Shown: piece after piece, positions 18,354 through 26,345 of the stretch
Layout of the letters: every line of letters begins with the position of its first letter
Numbering within the stretch: position 1 is the first letter of the stretch
Origin: Gammaproteobacteria bacterium
Lineage (GTDB): Bacteria > Pseudomonadota > Gammaproteobacteria > Arenicellales > UBA868
NCBI GenBank assembly: GCA_022450155.1
Contig: JAKUQR010000006.1
Coordinates: 88,307-152,306, forward strand
Reading direction: 5' to 3'
DNA length: 64,000 nucleotides
Notes under the pieces: model-generated
What the model saw: the letters and a program-made list of their open reading frames with translations, nothing else
Told to the model about the DNA's origin: nothing
Databases searched by the model: none
Position numbers and translations under genes: made by a program

Positions 18354-19586
18354 TCAGTCCAGCAATGAAGGTTCCAGAGGGTCGCTAGAGAGCATCTCAT
18401 AGCCGTCTGCTGTCACCAGCACCTGCTGTTCCAGTTTAACGCCGTCGCGCTCCCCGACAGCACCCATATAACTCTCAACACAGATGATCATCCCTGCTTC
18501 CAATGTCCCGTTGTAGGGATTGGGCCCGCGAAAAACCGGATTCACTCTCGGATATTCATCACACATGCCCACCCCGTGTATGACACAGGTGTAAGCATTC
18601 TGGTGAAAGGCTTCCGGCGGCACAAAAGCTTGTTGCTGAAAGGCCTCCAGGGTGATCCCCGGCCGGATCAGTTTCAGATTGTATTCAATCTCCTCTAGGG
18701 CAAGGCGGTAGAGTTCCTTTTGGCGTTTGGTTGGTTTGGAGGGTCTACAATGCAGGGTGCGGGAAATGTCGGCACAGTAGCCGTAAGGACCAATCATGTC
18801 GGTGTCAAAGCCCACCAGGTCACCGGATTCTACGCGCCTGAGTGTGGCTTCCTGCATCCAGGGATTGATTCGCGGACCGGAAGCGAGCATGCGGCCGTCG
18901 TGCCAGTCTCCGTTGTTGGCAAGGTTGGTGTAGTTGAGTAAGCCCCACAGTTGGGCTTCGGTCACGCCCGCGCGCAGAGCGGTTTTGAGTTTGGCGATGC
19001 CGTGCTCGGCGACGGCGACCGCCCAGCGGATACAGTTGATTTCATCTTCCGATTTGATGACTCGGGCGTTTTCAGAGACCAGCACACCGTCGATCACTTC
19101 AAGTCCTGTCGCCTCCAGTGCCTGAGTGATACTGGGGTTGACGTATTCAACAGCCACCCGCCGATTGTCGGTACCGATCTCTTTAAGGTAATTGACCACA
19201 TCCCGCGCCAGTTGCTTTGCATTGTTCTCAAGTTCTGTCGCGCCATCGAAGTAGGAAATCGGCCGGGCCTCACGAAATTCATCCGCCATCGGGGCGGAAT
19301 CCAAGGCCCCGTGGATAACCACCGGGCCGTCAACTGGCAGAAACAAGTAGGCTGTCGGGATGTGCGACTGAAACAGTGCATAAGCCCGGTAGTCGACCGC
19401 ATATCGGAGGCTGATCGGACTGACGAGCAGGCACATCGCGGCCCCAGTATCCCGAAGACATGAGCGCAGCCGCGCCAGACGATGGGTATGGAGGCGTGCG
19501 ATATCAATCGCGGGGGGTGACTTGAATTGGCTGAGGTCACTCCAGTCATCCTGGGCAACCAGGCTATCGGGAGAAAACTGGTTCAT
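18354..19586 (-). CDS. M24-fold protein, DddP-like DMSP lyase candidate
   Basis: 410 residues: creatinase-type N-terminal domain, then a pita-bread M24 domain. Six metal ligands are visible with DddP spacing: D261 and D263 in GFDTDMIG, D273 in CADISRT, H337 in HGVGMCDEYP, E371 in VESYMGAVGE, E386 in KLEQQ. DddP cleaves DMSP to DMS and acrylate; generic Xaa-Pro peptidases share the fold but usually lack the FDTD pair and the GMCDEYP segment. AAAGGA upstream of the ATG. The segments ASGPRINPWMQE and GERDGVKLEQQVL further support DddP relatives. Start of a single or two-gene unit. Lyase activity inferred; a peptidase is the alternative. Confidence 0.7.
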   Translation of the reverse strand: MNQFSPDSLVAQDDWSDLSQFKSPPAIDIARLHTHRLARLRSCLRDTGAAMCLLVSPISLRYAVDYRAYALFQSHIPTAYLFLPVDGPVVIHGALDSAPMADEFREARPISYFDGATELENNAKQLARDVVNYLKEIGTDNRRVAVEYVNPSITQALEATGLEVIDGVLVSENARVIKSEDEINCIRWAVAVAEHGIAKLKTALRAGVTEAQLWGLLNYTNLANNGDWHDGRMLASGPRINPWMQEATLRRVESGDLVGFDTDMIGPYGYCADISRTLHCRPSKPTKRQKELYRLALEEIEYNLKLIRPGITLEAFQQQAFVPPEAFHQNAYTCVIHGVGMCDEYPRVNPVFRGPNPYNGTLEAGMIICVESYMGAVGERDGVKLEQQVLVTADGYEMLSSDPLEPSLLD

Positions 19587-19674
19587 GGTGTGATAATTCC
19601 TTTAATCATATGTCGGCCTAATTCATGCATCGGGCCAGCAGTTGGTCGATTTCTGAGTGAAAACTAAACCCGGT

Positions 19675-20433
19675 TCAGGTGACCTCTGCCGCGCCACTTA
19701 AGTCAATCGTATTCCCTGTTGCCTGCGGCGCCACTCCGCTGGCAAAAAAAGTAATCAAGCTGGCCACCTCTTCCGGCGTTGCCACACGTCCGGTGGGATA
19801 CATCGCTGCCATGGCTTCGAGTCCTTTCTCCTCAATCACCGGGCGAACCATGTCGGTCAGTACAAAACCCGGTGCGATGCCGTAGGCGAGAATATTGTCT
19901 TTTGCACAATCGCGGGCGATGGTTCGATTGAGAGCCAACATACCGGCCTTGGAGGCACCATAGTGCAGGTGGTCGATATTGTCGCCTCGTTTTCCGGAGC
20001 GACTCGAAACATTGATCAGTACACCGCCACCGGTTTCACGAAAATGGGTGACGGCCCGGCGGCACAGTTGGGCGGCGGCCAGCAGGTTGATACGCAACGT
20101 CCGTTGCCAGTCGTCAAGCCATTGGCCAAGATCAAGGTTCAGGGGTGATTTTTCGTAGATGCCGGCATTATTGATCAGGATATCGATATGACCGCGCCAG
20201 GCTAGGGCATTATCCCAGAGGTGTTCGGTTTCGCTTTCAGAAGTGAGGTCTGCCTGGCACAGATGAATCGAGGAGCCACCGAATTCATCAGCGAGCGCCT
20301 GTGCAGCGGTAAGGTTGGAACCGAAGTGAACGACCACGCTGCCACCATGGGCGACGAGTTGGCGCACGGTGGCTGCGCCAATACCACGTGATCCCCCTGT
20401 CACGAGTATGGTCTTGCTGGTCAAGTCGATCAT
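19675..20433 (-). CDS. SDR family oxidoreductase (3-oxoacyl reductase-like)
   Basis: 252 residues with TGGSRGIGAAT near residue 12, NNAG near 90, VSSRSG Ser region, YGASK catalytic pair and a C-terminal TGNTIDLSGA segment. Resembles FabG-like SDRs. It is upstream of the DddP-like gene with an 88-base gap, so the two may be co-transcribed. Substrate not deducible. Confidence 0.88.
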   Translation of the reverse strand: MIDLTSKTILVTGGSRGIGAATVRQLVAHGGSVVVHFGSNLTAAQALADEFGGSSIHLCQADLTSESETEHLWDNALAWRGHIDILINNAGIYEKSPLNLDLGQWLDDWQRTLRINLLAAAQLCRRAVTHFRETGGGVLINVSSRSGKRGDNIDHLHYGASKAGMLALNRTIARDCAKDNILAYGIAPGFVLTDMVRPVIEEKGLEAMAAMYPTGRVATPEEVASLITFFASGVAPQATGNTIDLSGAAEVT

Positions 20434-20586
20434 CTGCTTTAGATATGATCTGTTTGTTCGTAGTTCTCTTTGATGAAAAGTCTACCCGATTGGAAGGCTA
20501 GGGACTGTCAGGAAATTAGGCCTTGTCGCTTCTAGATCCTCCTGAATAGATCGATTTCTATCGGTTTGACAGGCGGCAATAGAACT

Positions 20587-20805
20587 CTAATGTTCTTGAG
20601 TCGTTTGGCTGATTCCGTAAAAAGATCTCAGTTCAGATTTCAGGACTTTTCCGAGAGCGCTCTTGGGCAGTTCATCGACGAACACCATCTGACGGGGTAT
20701 TTTGTAGCCGCCGATCTGCTGACGTGCGAAGTCTATGACGGATTGGATGTCGGGTGCTGTTTTCCCCGCGGCGACCAGAACTGCAAGCACCGCCGCAGGT
20801 GTCAA
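20587..20805 (-). pseudogene. C-terminal remnant of an AMP-dependent acyl-CoA synthetase
   Basis: The frame encodes only the last 70 residues of an acyl-CoA synthetase: IGGYKIPRQMVFVDELPKSALGK corresponds to the family's C-terminal subdomain with the catalytic Lys in LPKSALGK. No adenylation domain is found upstream; the frame begins at a TTG. It is a decayed fragment in a 550-base stretch between the SDR and cbtB. Confidence 0.75.
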
Positions 20806-20984
20806 AACCGTATGACTGAGGAGACTACTGGTCGCACACCAGAATCCCAGACTCTGTCCCGACTTTTATATAGTGCGCCGGTTCGGGGATCACGAAAGCC
20901 GGTCGCTGGAGTGATCCGTATCAGGTCTGTTATGCTTACACGGCTCGCGATAATTCAGGTTTACAGTCAATCAGATGACATGCC

Positions 20985-21167
20985 ATGAACAGCATTAATC
21001 CAGTTGTTGAAGCTTCGGTACCCGCTGTTGGGCGTCTCGGGTGGCCATCACTCGTCGGCATCATCCTGGCAGTGATCATTCTGTATGGTGTCGGTTTTGC
21101 GCATAACGACTCGCTGCATCACTCGGCCCATGACACCCGCCACTCGGCGGCTTTCCCCTGCCACTGA
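20985..21167 (+). CDS. cbtB: CbtB-type small cobalt transporter subunit
   Basis: 60 residues with one hydrophobic helix (SLVGIILAVIILYGVGFA) and a His-rich tail (HNDSLHHSAHDTRH), the exact layout of CbtB. It partners CbtA, which starts 9 bases downstream, in cobalt uptake for cobalamin synthesis. Such pairs are often under a B12 riboswitch; I could not find a convincing one upstream. Few other small proteins share this pattern, so the call is good. Confidence 0.85.
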   Translation: MNSINPVVEASVPAVGRLGWPSLVGIILAVIILYGVGFAHNDSLHHSAHDTRHSAAFPCH

Positions 21168-21176
21168 ACCTCGTAC

Positions 21177-21866
21177 TTGGACGTATTCAGACGGATTGTC
21201 TTCTCAGCCTGTCTGGCTGGGCTGGTGTCCGGGTTGGTTCTGACTGGGGCACAATCATTATTTGTGCTGCCGATTATTGCTGAAGCCGAGTCCTATGAAC
21301 AGGCAATCGACAGTGGCGTTTCCAGTGCGGAGAACGCGGTGTCAGCACACGGTGATGCAGCGCACAGTCACACACGCTTACTGTGGACAGCCATCAGCAA
21401 TATTGGTCTGGGTATCGGTTTTGGACTGTTGATGACTGCAGTACTTTCGCTTCGTGGCCGGGTTAGTTGGCGCGAAGGTCTACTCTGGGGGATAGGGGGC
21501 TACGCCACGTTCTTTTTTGCACCTGCCTTGGGTTTACCGCCTGAGTTGCCGGGCACTACGGTGACGACATTGGCGCCGCGTCAGCTCTGGTGGTTGTTGG
21601 CGGTGACGTTCACCGGGATCGGGTTGCTGCTGCTCATTTTAGGTTCGCCAGGATGGGTGAAGGTTATCGGTGCGGCATTGTTACCAATACCTCACCTGGT
21701 CGGTGAACCCCGCCCGGAGAGCTACAGCGGTGCCGCGCCCGAAGCGCTGACGAGTGTTTTCTTGGTACACACTGCAATCGTCAACGCGATATTCTGGCTG
21801 CTCCTGGGTGCTGTTAGTGCGCTGTGCTTACTCCGCTTTTTGCGGCCGCCCGCGTCCAGGACCTGA
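21177..21866 (+). CDS. cbtA: CbtA family cobalt transporter
   Basis: 229 residues with about five hydrophobic helices (FSACLAGLVSGLVL at the start, IGLGIGFGLLMTAVL, WGIGGYATFFFAPALGLPPELPG, then two more). The PALGLPPELPG segment and the position after CbtB are typical. Inner-membrane component for cobalt import. The start used here is a TTG at 21177 (LDVFRR); no ATG precedes the first helix. Neighbours are catabolic genes and give no further clue. Confidence 0.85.
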   Translation: MDVFRRIVFSACLAGLVSGLVLTGAQSLFVLPIIAEAESYEQAIDSGVSSAENAVSAHGDAAHSHTRLLWTAISNIGLGIGFGLLMTAVLSLRGRVSWREGLLWGIGGYATFFFAPALGLPPELPGTTVTTLAPRQLWWLLAVTFTGIGLLLLILGSPGWVKVIGAALLPIPHLVGEPRPESYSGAAPEALTSVFLVHTAIVNAIFWLLLGAVSALCLLRFLRPPASRT

Positions 21867-21878
21867 CCCATAGGTACA

Positions 21879-23144
21879 TTATTTGGGCGTGGAGGAGTAT
21901 TCCTCAAGATACACGGTGCCACGGGCAGCCAACTGACTGATGTCATCGTCGCTATAGCCGAGTTCGCTGAGAACTTGATGGCTGTGCTCACCCAGTCGGG
22001 GCGCTGGCCGCGTCAGGGTAGGCCCACCATGCGCGAAATTGAAGGCAGCGACCGGTGCCTTTAGTTGCAGGCCCGTTTCAGGAATGGTATCGGATTGTTG
22101 CAGCACCTGGCGCGATTGTGTTTGAGGATGTTGAAGCGCTTCGTCAATTCGGCGTACGCGCGCTGCAGGCACACCGGCGTCATTGAAATGTGCCTCCCAC
22201 TCGTCGGCTGTTTTTGTCGCCAGAATATTGGTCAGTAGTTCGGCAAACTCATCCCGACGCTCGCCGATCTCTTTAGCAGTGGCGTGGGTGACTTCTTCTG
22301 CAAGATCGTTACGGTCAATCGCTCTCAACAGCCGCTGCAGTTGTTTCAGTGTGTAGGCACCGACCATCAGTAGGCCGTCAGCTGTTGGATAGGCTGAATA
22401 GGCGGCACGGGAGGGATGTTGATTGCCGGGCGGCGGAGGCGTCTGGCCAATGGATTGAGTCGTCATGACGAGATTTGACATCAGCATCATTGCTGCATCG
22501 GCCATGGCCACATCAATACATTGACCCAATCCTGTTCGTGACCTTTGAAAGAGTGCTGACGAGATCGCCAGCGCCGCGTGGGCACCGGTGCCGTAATCAA
22601 GCACAGCGGGGCCGACCCTGACGGGCGAACTGTCGGGCGTACCATTTGCGGCCATGAGTCCGGAGTAGGCCTGGATGACTACATCGTATGCCGGGTGCCT
22701 GGCTTTAGGTCCGGTATGCCCAAACCCGGTCAGTGAGCAGTAGATGATGCGTGGGTTCAATGCGCTGACCACGTCATAGCCCAGCCCATGGCGTTCCATC
22801 ACCCCGAAGCGATAGTTCTCAACCATCACATCCGCAGTTTCGATCAGTCTGCGGGCGACCGCCACACCGTCTGGTGCTGAAAGGTCCAGAGACAGTGAGC
22901 GTTTGTTGCCGTTCTGGGACAGGAACTCGGTGCCACGGCCTTCGTTTGCCAGCGCGGCACTATCGCCGATTTCGCGGTACATGTCCGGCTCATGGCGGGG
23001 CTCGATCTTGATGACATCGGCCCCCATGACGGCCAGTTGATAGGTCGCGGAAGGGCCAGCCAGCACATGGGTGAAATCCACCACCCGGATACCATCGAAA
23101 GGTTTGAGTTGCTCTTGAGAGCTGTCGTCGGGTAACGAGGCCAT
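21879..23144 (-). CDS. CaiB/BaiF family (class III) CoA-transferase
   Basis: 421 residues opening with LKPFDGIRVVDFTHVLAGPSATYQLAVMGADVIKIEP; the catalytic Asp of class III CoA-transferases lies in the ENYRFGVMERHGLGYD..NPRIIYCSLTGFG region. The family moves CoA between carboxylic acids, for example carnitine, formate or oxalate. I chose the ATG at 23144, preceded by GGAGA, because the frame open further upstream overlaps the next gene in another frame. It ends 12 bases from convergent cbtA. Substrate acid unknown. Confidence 0.88.
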   Translation of the reverse strand: MASLPDDSSQEQLKPFDGIRVVDFTHVLAGPSATYQLAVMGADVIKIEPRHEPDMYREIGDSAALANEGRGTEFLSQNGNKRSLSLDLSAPDGVAVARRLIETADVMVENYRFGVMERHGLGYDVVSALNPRIIYCSLTGFGHTGPKARHPAYDVVIQAYSGLMAANGTPDSSPVRVGPAVLDYGTGAHAALAISSALFQRSRTGLGQCIDVAMADAAMMLMSNLVMTTQSIGQTPPPPGNQHPSRAAYSAYPTADGLLMVGAYTLKQLQRLLRAIDRNDLAEEVTHATAKEIGERRDEFAELLTNILATKTADEWEAHFNDAGVPAARVRRIDEALQHPQTQSRQVLQQSDTIPETGLQLKAPVAAFNFAHGGPTLTRPAPRLGEHSHQVLSELGYSDDDISQLAARGTVYLEEYSSTPK

Positions 23145-23178
23145 GGGTGTCTCCGGTATTTTCGTCGTCAGTCTGGGG

Positions 23179-23856
23179 TTATTGCTGTTTGCGGTAGATG
23201 AATGCCATGTCGGGTTTTTCGGTCGCGTAGTAGTGTACCCAGATGTATAAAGCCTGAAACGCCGCCGCAACGAGCGCCAGTTTGGACGCAGCCAGAATTC
23301 CGAACAGCCACAGTGATTGAATGGCGAACACGTACATCGCATTGGCTGTCCATCTGAATGCGCCCTCCTGGATCAAGGGTCGGTTGCGATAATCGGGATC
23401 GAAGTGATCGAGTCCGGCTGCACGCGCAAAGCCAAAGAATTTCTTAACGGAATACATTGTGTAGCCAGCAAGGCACAGGATCGGCAACGCCAGCAGCAAT
23501 CTCAACTCCATTGGTAGGGAAACAGTGTTTTGATTGGCCAGGCAAAGGGCGAACAGGGTAACGAACCGGCCAACAAACAGCGTAAAGAACAAGATCAGAT
23601 AAATTCGAAGACCCGATTCAGAGGATCCGTGTCGGGTGAACACCCGATGCTGGAGTTGAAGTCGCCAGGAGATCCATACAAATGCCTGGTGCAGGACGGG
23701 TGTGGTGATCGCGATCCAATACCAGAGAGCAACAGAGATGCCGAGCCAGACACCTTCTGTCGGTTGGGTGATATAAATCAGCGGCAGTGCGACAAGCAGA
23801 AACGCCACATGTAGATGTTGCCCCTGGAACAGAGACGGGGGGTGATTCGGGTTCAC
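23179..23856 (-). CDS. PEMT/isoprenylcysteine-methyltransferase-like membrane protein
   Basis: About 225 residues, largely hydrophobic with five or six membrane helices. The C-terminal part GAFRWTANAMYVF and HYYATEKPDMAFIY matches the SAM-binding end of phospholipid N-methyltransferases (family pattern R-x-x-x-N-P-M-Y and E-x-x-F). It would methylate a membrane lipid headgroup or a small substrate. The frame is open back to an ATG at 23985, but that N-terminus looks non-conserved; GTG at 23856 gives a start just before the first helix. Lies upstream of the CoA-transferase on the same strand. Confidence 0.65.
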   Translation of the reverse strand: MNPNHPPSLFQGQHLHVAFLLVALPLIYITQPTEGVWLGISVALWYWIAITTPVLHQAFVWISWRLQLQHRVFTRHGSSESGLRIYLILFFTLFVGRFVTLFALCLANQNTVSLPMELRLLLALPILCLAGYTMYSVKKFFGFARAAGLDHFDPDYRNRPLIQEGAFRWTANAMYVFAIQSLWLFGILAASKLALVAAAFQALYIWVHYYATEKPDMAFIYRKQQ

Positions 23857-24084
23857 TTGGTGGCACTCATGTGGTAATCGTACCGCGCCATGTTGATTAG
23901 ATGCAGATGTTCTGTTTGTCGTTTGGAATTGATTGATTGCCAGACGAACCAGCAAAGTGTGGTTCGCGAACAACCCAACTTTCAACGATACTAGGTAGAT
24001 AATATCCGCAACGATCTCAGTGACTGTAAAGTTACAACAGGTTCAGCGCGGCAATAATACTTCCGATAAGCAAAGGATAAGAAT

Positions 24085-24486
24085 ATGGCCAACAAACCAC
24101 AACTCTACAAATTCTCTGACATCGAACATCGACTGCACACGCTGGAACCTGGCAAAAGCTACATCAAGCCGTTCGTAACCAGCGCGGTCAGTGACACTAT
24201 GTGTGGTGGTCTTAACTTCCTTAATCAGGTCTCGGTGCCCTGGGACCTGACGTGCGATGAGATAATTTACTGCATGGAAGGGACATTTCGTTTGACTTGC
24301 GATGGTGAGTCGTACAGCTGCAGTCCAGGTGATGTCCTTTATGTTCCGAAGGACAATCATATTGCCTATGAGTGCGATGAAAAATGTGTGATTTTCTATG
24401 CGGCTTATCCACACGACTGGAAGCAGCAGGCAGGCATCACCTTTGTTCCAGGGATCGATCCGGAGGATATGCCCAAGCCAACGTGA
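24085..24486 (+). CDS. EutQ-like single-domain cupin
   Basis: 133 residues with one cupin barrel: a metal-site-like CDEIIYCMEGTFRLTCDGE and GDVLYVPKDNHIAYECDE, as in EutQ-related cupins (EutQ acts on acetate/ethanolamine pathways; free-standing members are uncharacterised). AAAGGAT precedes the ATG. Single plus-strand gene between two minus-strand genes. Cys residues replace some usual His ligands, so metal binding is uncertain. Confidence 0.75.
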   Translation: MANKPQLYKFSDIEHRLHTLEPGKSYIKPFVTSAVSDTMCGGLNFLNQVSVPWDLTCDEIIYCMEGTFRLTCDGESYSCSPGDVLYVPKDNHIAYECDEKCVIFYAAYPHDWKQQAGITFVPGIDPEDMPKPT

Positions 24487-24721
24487 TCGCGGTTATGTTG
24501 ATGGTCAGGAGGATTTACAAGAACAACCACCGTAAGTAAAAATATTCTCTGAGCTAATTACCACCAGCTTTTACACACTTAGAGAAACAACTTGTTTTTG
24601 CAGATGGTATTGTCGTTGGATTAACTGCTCAATATTCTCTAACAATGTTTGGTAGTCGATATCGATTGGAGTTAGGCATCATCAGATAGTTGATCTTGAC
24701 GACTGGTGATCTGGCCAGCGC
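24487..24721. other. Gene-free AT-rich spacer
   Basis: The 235 bases between the cupin gene and the convergent glutamine-synthetase-like gene are AT-rich. I see no gene, and no clear terminator hairpin with a T-run. Confidence 0.4.
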
Positions 24722-26137
24722 TCAGTAAAGGCGCAGATATTCAACGACTTCCCAGTCGGTAATGGCCTGATGGTACCGTTCCCACTCGTCGGATTTGTAG
24801 GCCAGGTAAGAATTCATCATGGCATCGCCCAGTACTGTGCGTGCCAGGTTGTCAGTACGCAGAATCTCTATGGCTTCCAGCAGGTTTCGCGGCAGCCGCT
24901 GGGCGCCGGAACGTTCGATTTCATCCTCGCTCATGCTGTAAAGATCCTGATTGAGCGGCGTACCGGCGTCATAGTTATTCACGATGCCTTCAGTCATCGC
25001 AGCGGCAGACATGCCCAGGGCAAGGTAGGGGTTCATGCACATATCCGCGGCCCGGTTCTCGATAGCGAACCGGCTCTGTGGCAGGCGCAGCATGGCCGAC
25101 CGGTTGTTGTAGCCATAGGTCATGTGAGTCGGTGCCCACGTGACCGTGCCGCCTTCAAAACCGCCTACCCGGGGAACCAGACCGTTATAGGAATTTACCG
25201 TTGAGCAGGCAATGGCCGTCAGGGCGCCGCCATGTCGCAGCAAACCGCCCACCGCACCAAAGACAGCGTCACCCCAGCTACCGTTTGGGCCTTCGAAAAT
25301 ATTCTCGCCGGGTTTATCGACCAGTTGCATCGACGTATTCATGTGTGCACCCGATCGCCAGTCACCGATAGTCGGTTTCGGCATAAAGGTGACGAACAGC
25401 CCGTGGCGCTTGGCGACTTCTTTTAGAAGTACTCGCAGAAAGACCAGACGGTCGGCCATCGCCAGCAAGTCAGTGTAGTGAAAGTCCAGTTCAAACTGAG
25501 AATAACCCCCTTCACAGACCACATCGTGCAGGTTCCAGCCGAGTCCCTCGATGATGTCGATCATCTCGCCGAGAAAACCCATCGAGTCTATCGAGAACTC
25601 AATATCGTAGCCGAACGCCTGTCGGCGGGGCCGTACACCCTGCCCGGGTGCCGGGTCATTGTCGAACGCCTTGACTGGTTGTCCGTCCTGCCATTTCATG
25701 ACGATGAATTCAGGCTCTACACCGGCGTACACTGCATAGCCTTGATCTGCAACGTTCTGAATGGTTTGTTTCAGCGCACTGCGTGGACACAGCTTGTAAG
25801 GTTGTCCCTCCCACCACAGGTCTGCGAACACCCAGGCACAAGTTTTATCCCACGGACAGATCACGAGACTGTCGAGGTCGGGCAGGGGAATTTGGTCGGA
25901 ATCAGCGGGACCAAGTTCTGGCACGAATGAAATTGAATGGACTGCGAACTGAGGCCCTTTTCCCATGCATAACAACTCGAAATCGCTAATTGGCACTGGC
26001 TTGGTTTTGGGCACACCCAGCAGGTCGATCCAGCAGGATAGGATGTATTTAACCCCCGCGGCTTCGAGTCGGCTTTTTTCTTCGGCTACACGCGCTGAAT
26101 CAGGCAGTGCATCGGCAAAGTTTTCGATGTAGGGCAT
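24722..26137 (-). CDS. Glutamine synthetase family ligase (type III GlnT / gamma-glutamylmethylamide synthetase-like)
   Basis: 471 residues with glutamine-synthetase landmarks: EPEFIVM in the first catalytic half, GGYSQFELDF, SGAHMNTSMQL and NSYNGLVPR, and a C-terminal AIENRAADMCMNPYLALG. It starts with a beta-grasp domain (CWIDLLGVPKTK). Proteins of this branch include GlnT and gamma-glutamylmethylamide synthetase, which ligates methylamine to glutamate in methylamine use. Given the methylamine theme of the window that role is attractive but unproven; polyamine gamma-glutamylation is another option. Divergent from the next Rieske gene. Confidence 0.8.
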   Translation of the reverse strand: MPYIENFADALPDSARVAEEKSRLEAAGVKYILSCWIDLLGVPKTKPVPISDFELLCMGKGPQFAVHSISFVPELGPADSDQIPLPDLDSLVICPWDKTCAWVFADLWWEGQPYKLCPRSALKQTIQNVADQGYAVYAGVEPEFIVMKWQDGQPVKAFDNDPAPGQGVRPRRQAFGYDIEFSIDSMGFLGEMIDIIEGLGWNLHDVVCEGGYSQFELDFHYTDLLAMADRLVFLRVLLKEVAKRHGLFVTFMPKPTIGDWRSGAHMNTSMQLVDKPGENIFEGPNGSWGDAVFGAVGGLLRHGGALTAIACSTVNSYNGLVPRVGGFEGGTVTWAPTHMTYGYNNRSAMLRLPQSRFAIENRAADMCMNPYLALGMSAAAMTEGIVNNYDAGTPLNQDLYSMSEDEIERSGAQRLPRNLLEAIEILRTDNLARTVLGDAMMNSYLAYKSDEWERYHQAITDWEVVEYLRLY

Positions 26138-26237
26138 GGACAGAATTCCTGTAAATAGACAAGATAGGGTGCTGCCGGCTTGTGTCGGTTACAGAAGCGA
26201 CCTCAAGGTCCGGCAGGTGATGTACAGTCAGTCTAGG

Positions 26238-26249
26238 TACGTCTACGTA
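26238..26249. promoter_or_regulatory. Short inverted repeat in the GS/Rieske divergent region
   Basis: TACGT and ACGTA arms with a 2-base spacer lie in the 200-base gap between divergent genes, about 90 bases upstream of the Rieske start. The size and position suit an operator, but a 10-base match is weak evidence on its own. Confidence 0.25.
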
Positions 26250-26345
26250 AAAAGTAAATTCTCTGTTATGGTAACCGCGCATTAGTCGGAGCATCATGAT
26301 GACAAGTAGGCTCTTGCATCGCTATTAGCCCACTGAGTGATTACT

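Noticed and set aside
20680..20985. Possible B12 riboswitch upstream of cbtB
   Set aside because: A GAGGAGACT segment vaguely resembles the B12 box, but the other conserved riboswitch blocks are missing and the region overlaps the acyl-CoA synthetase remnant.
21879..23144. DddD-type DMSP CoA-transferase/lyase
   Set aside because: DddD has two CoA-transferase domains and is about twice as long; this protein has one domain of ordinary CaiB type.
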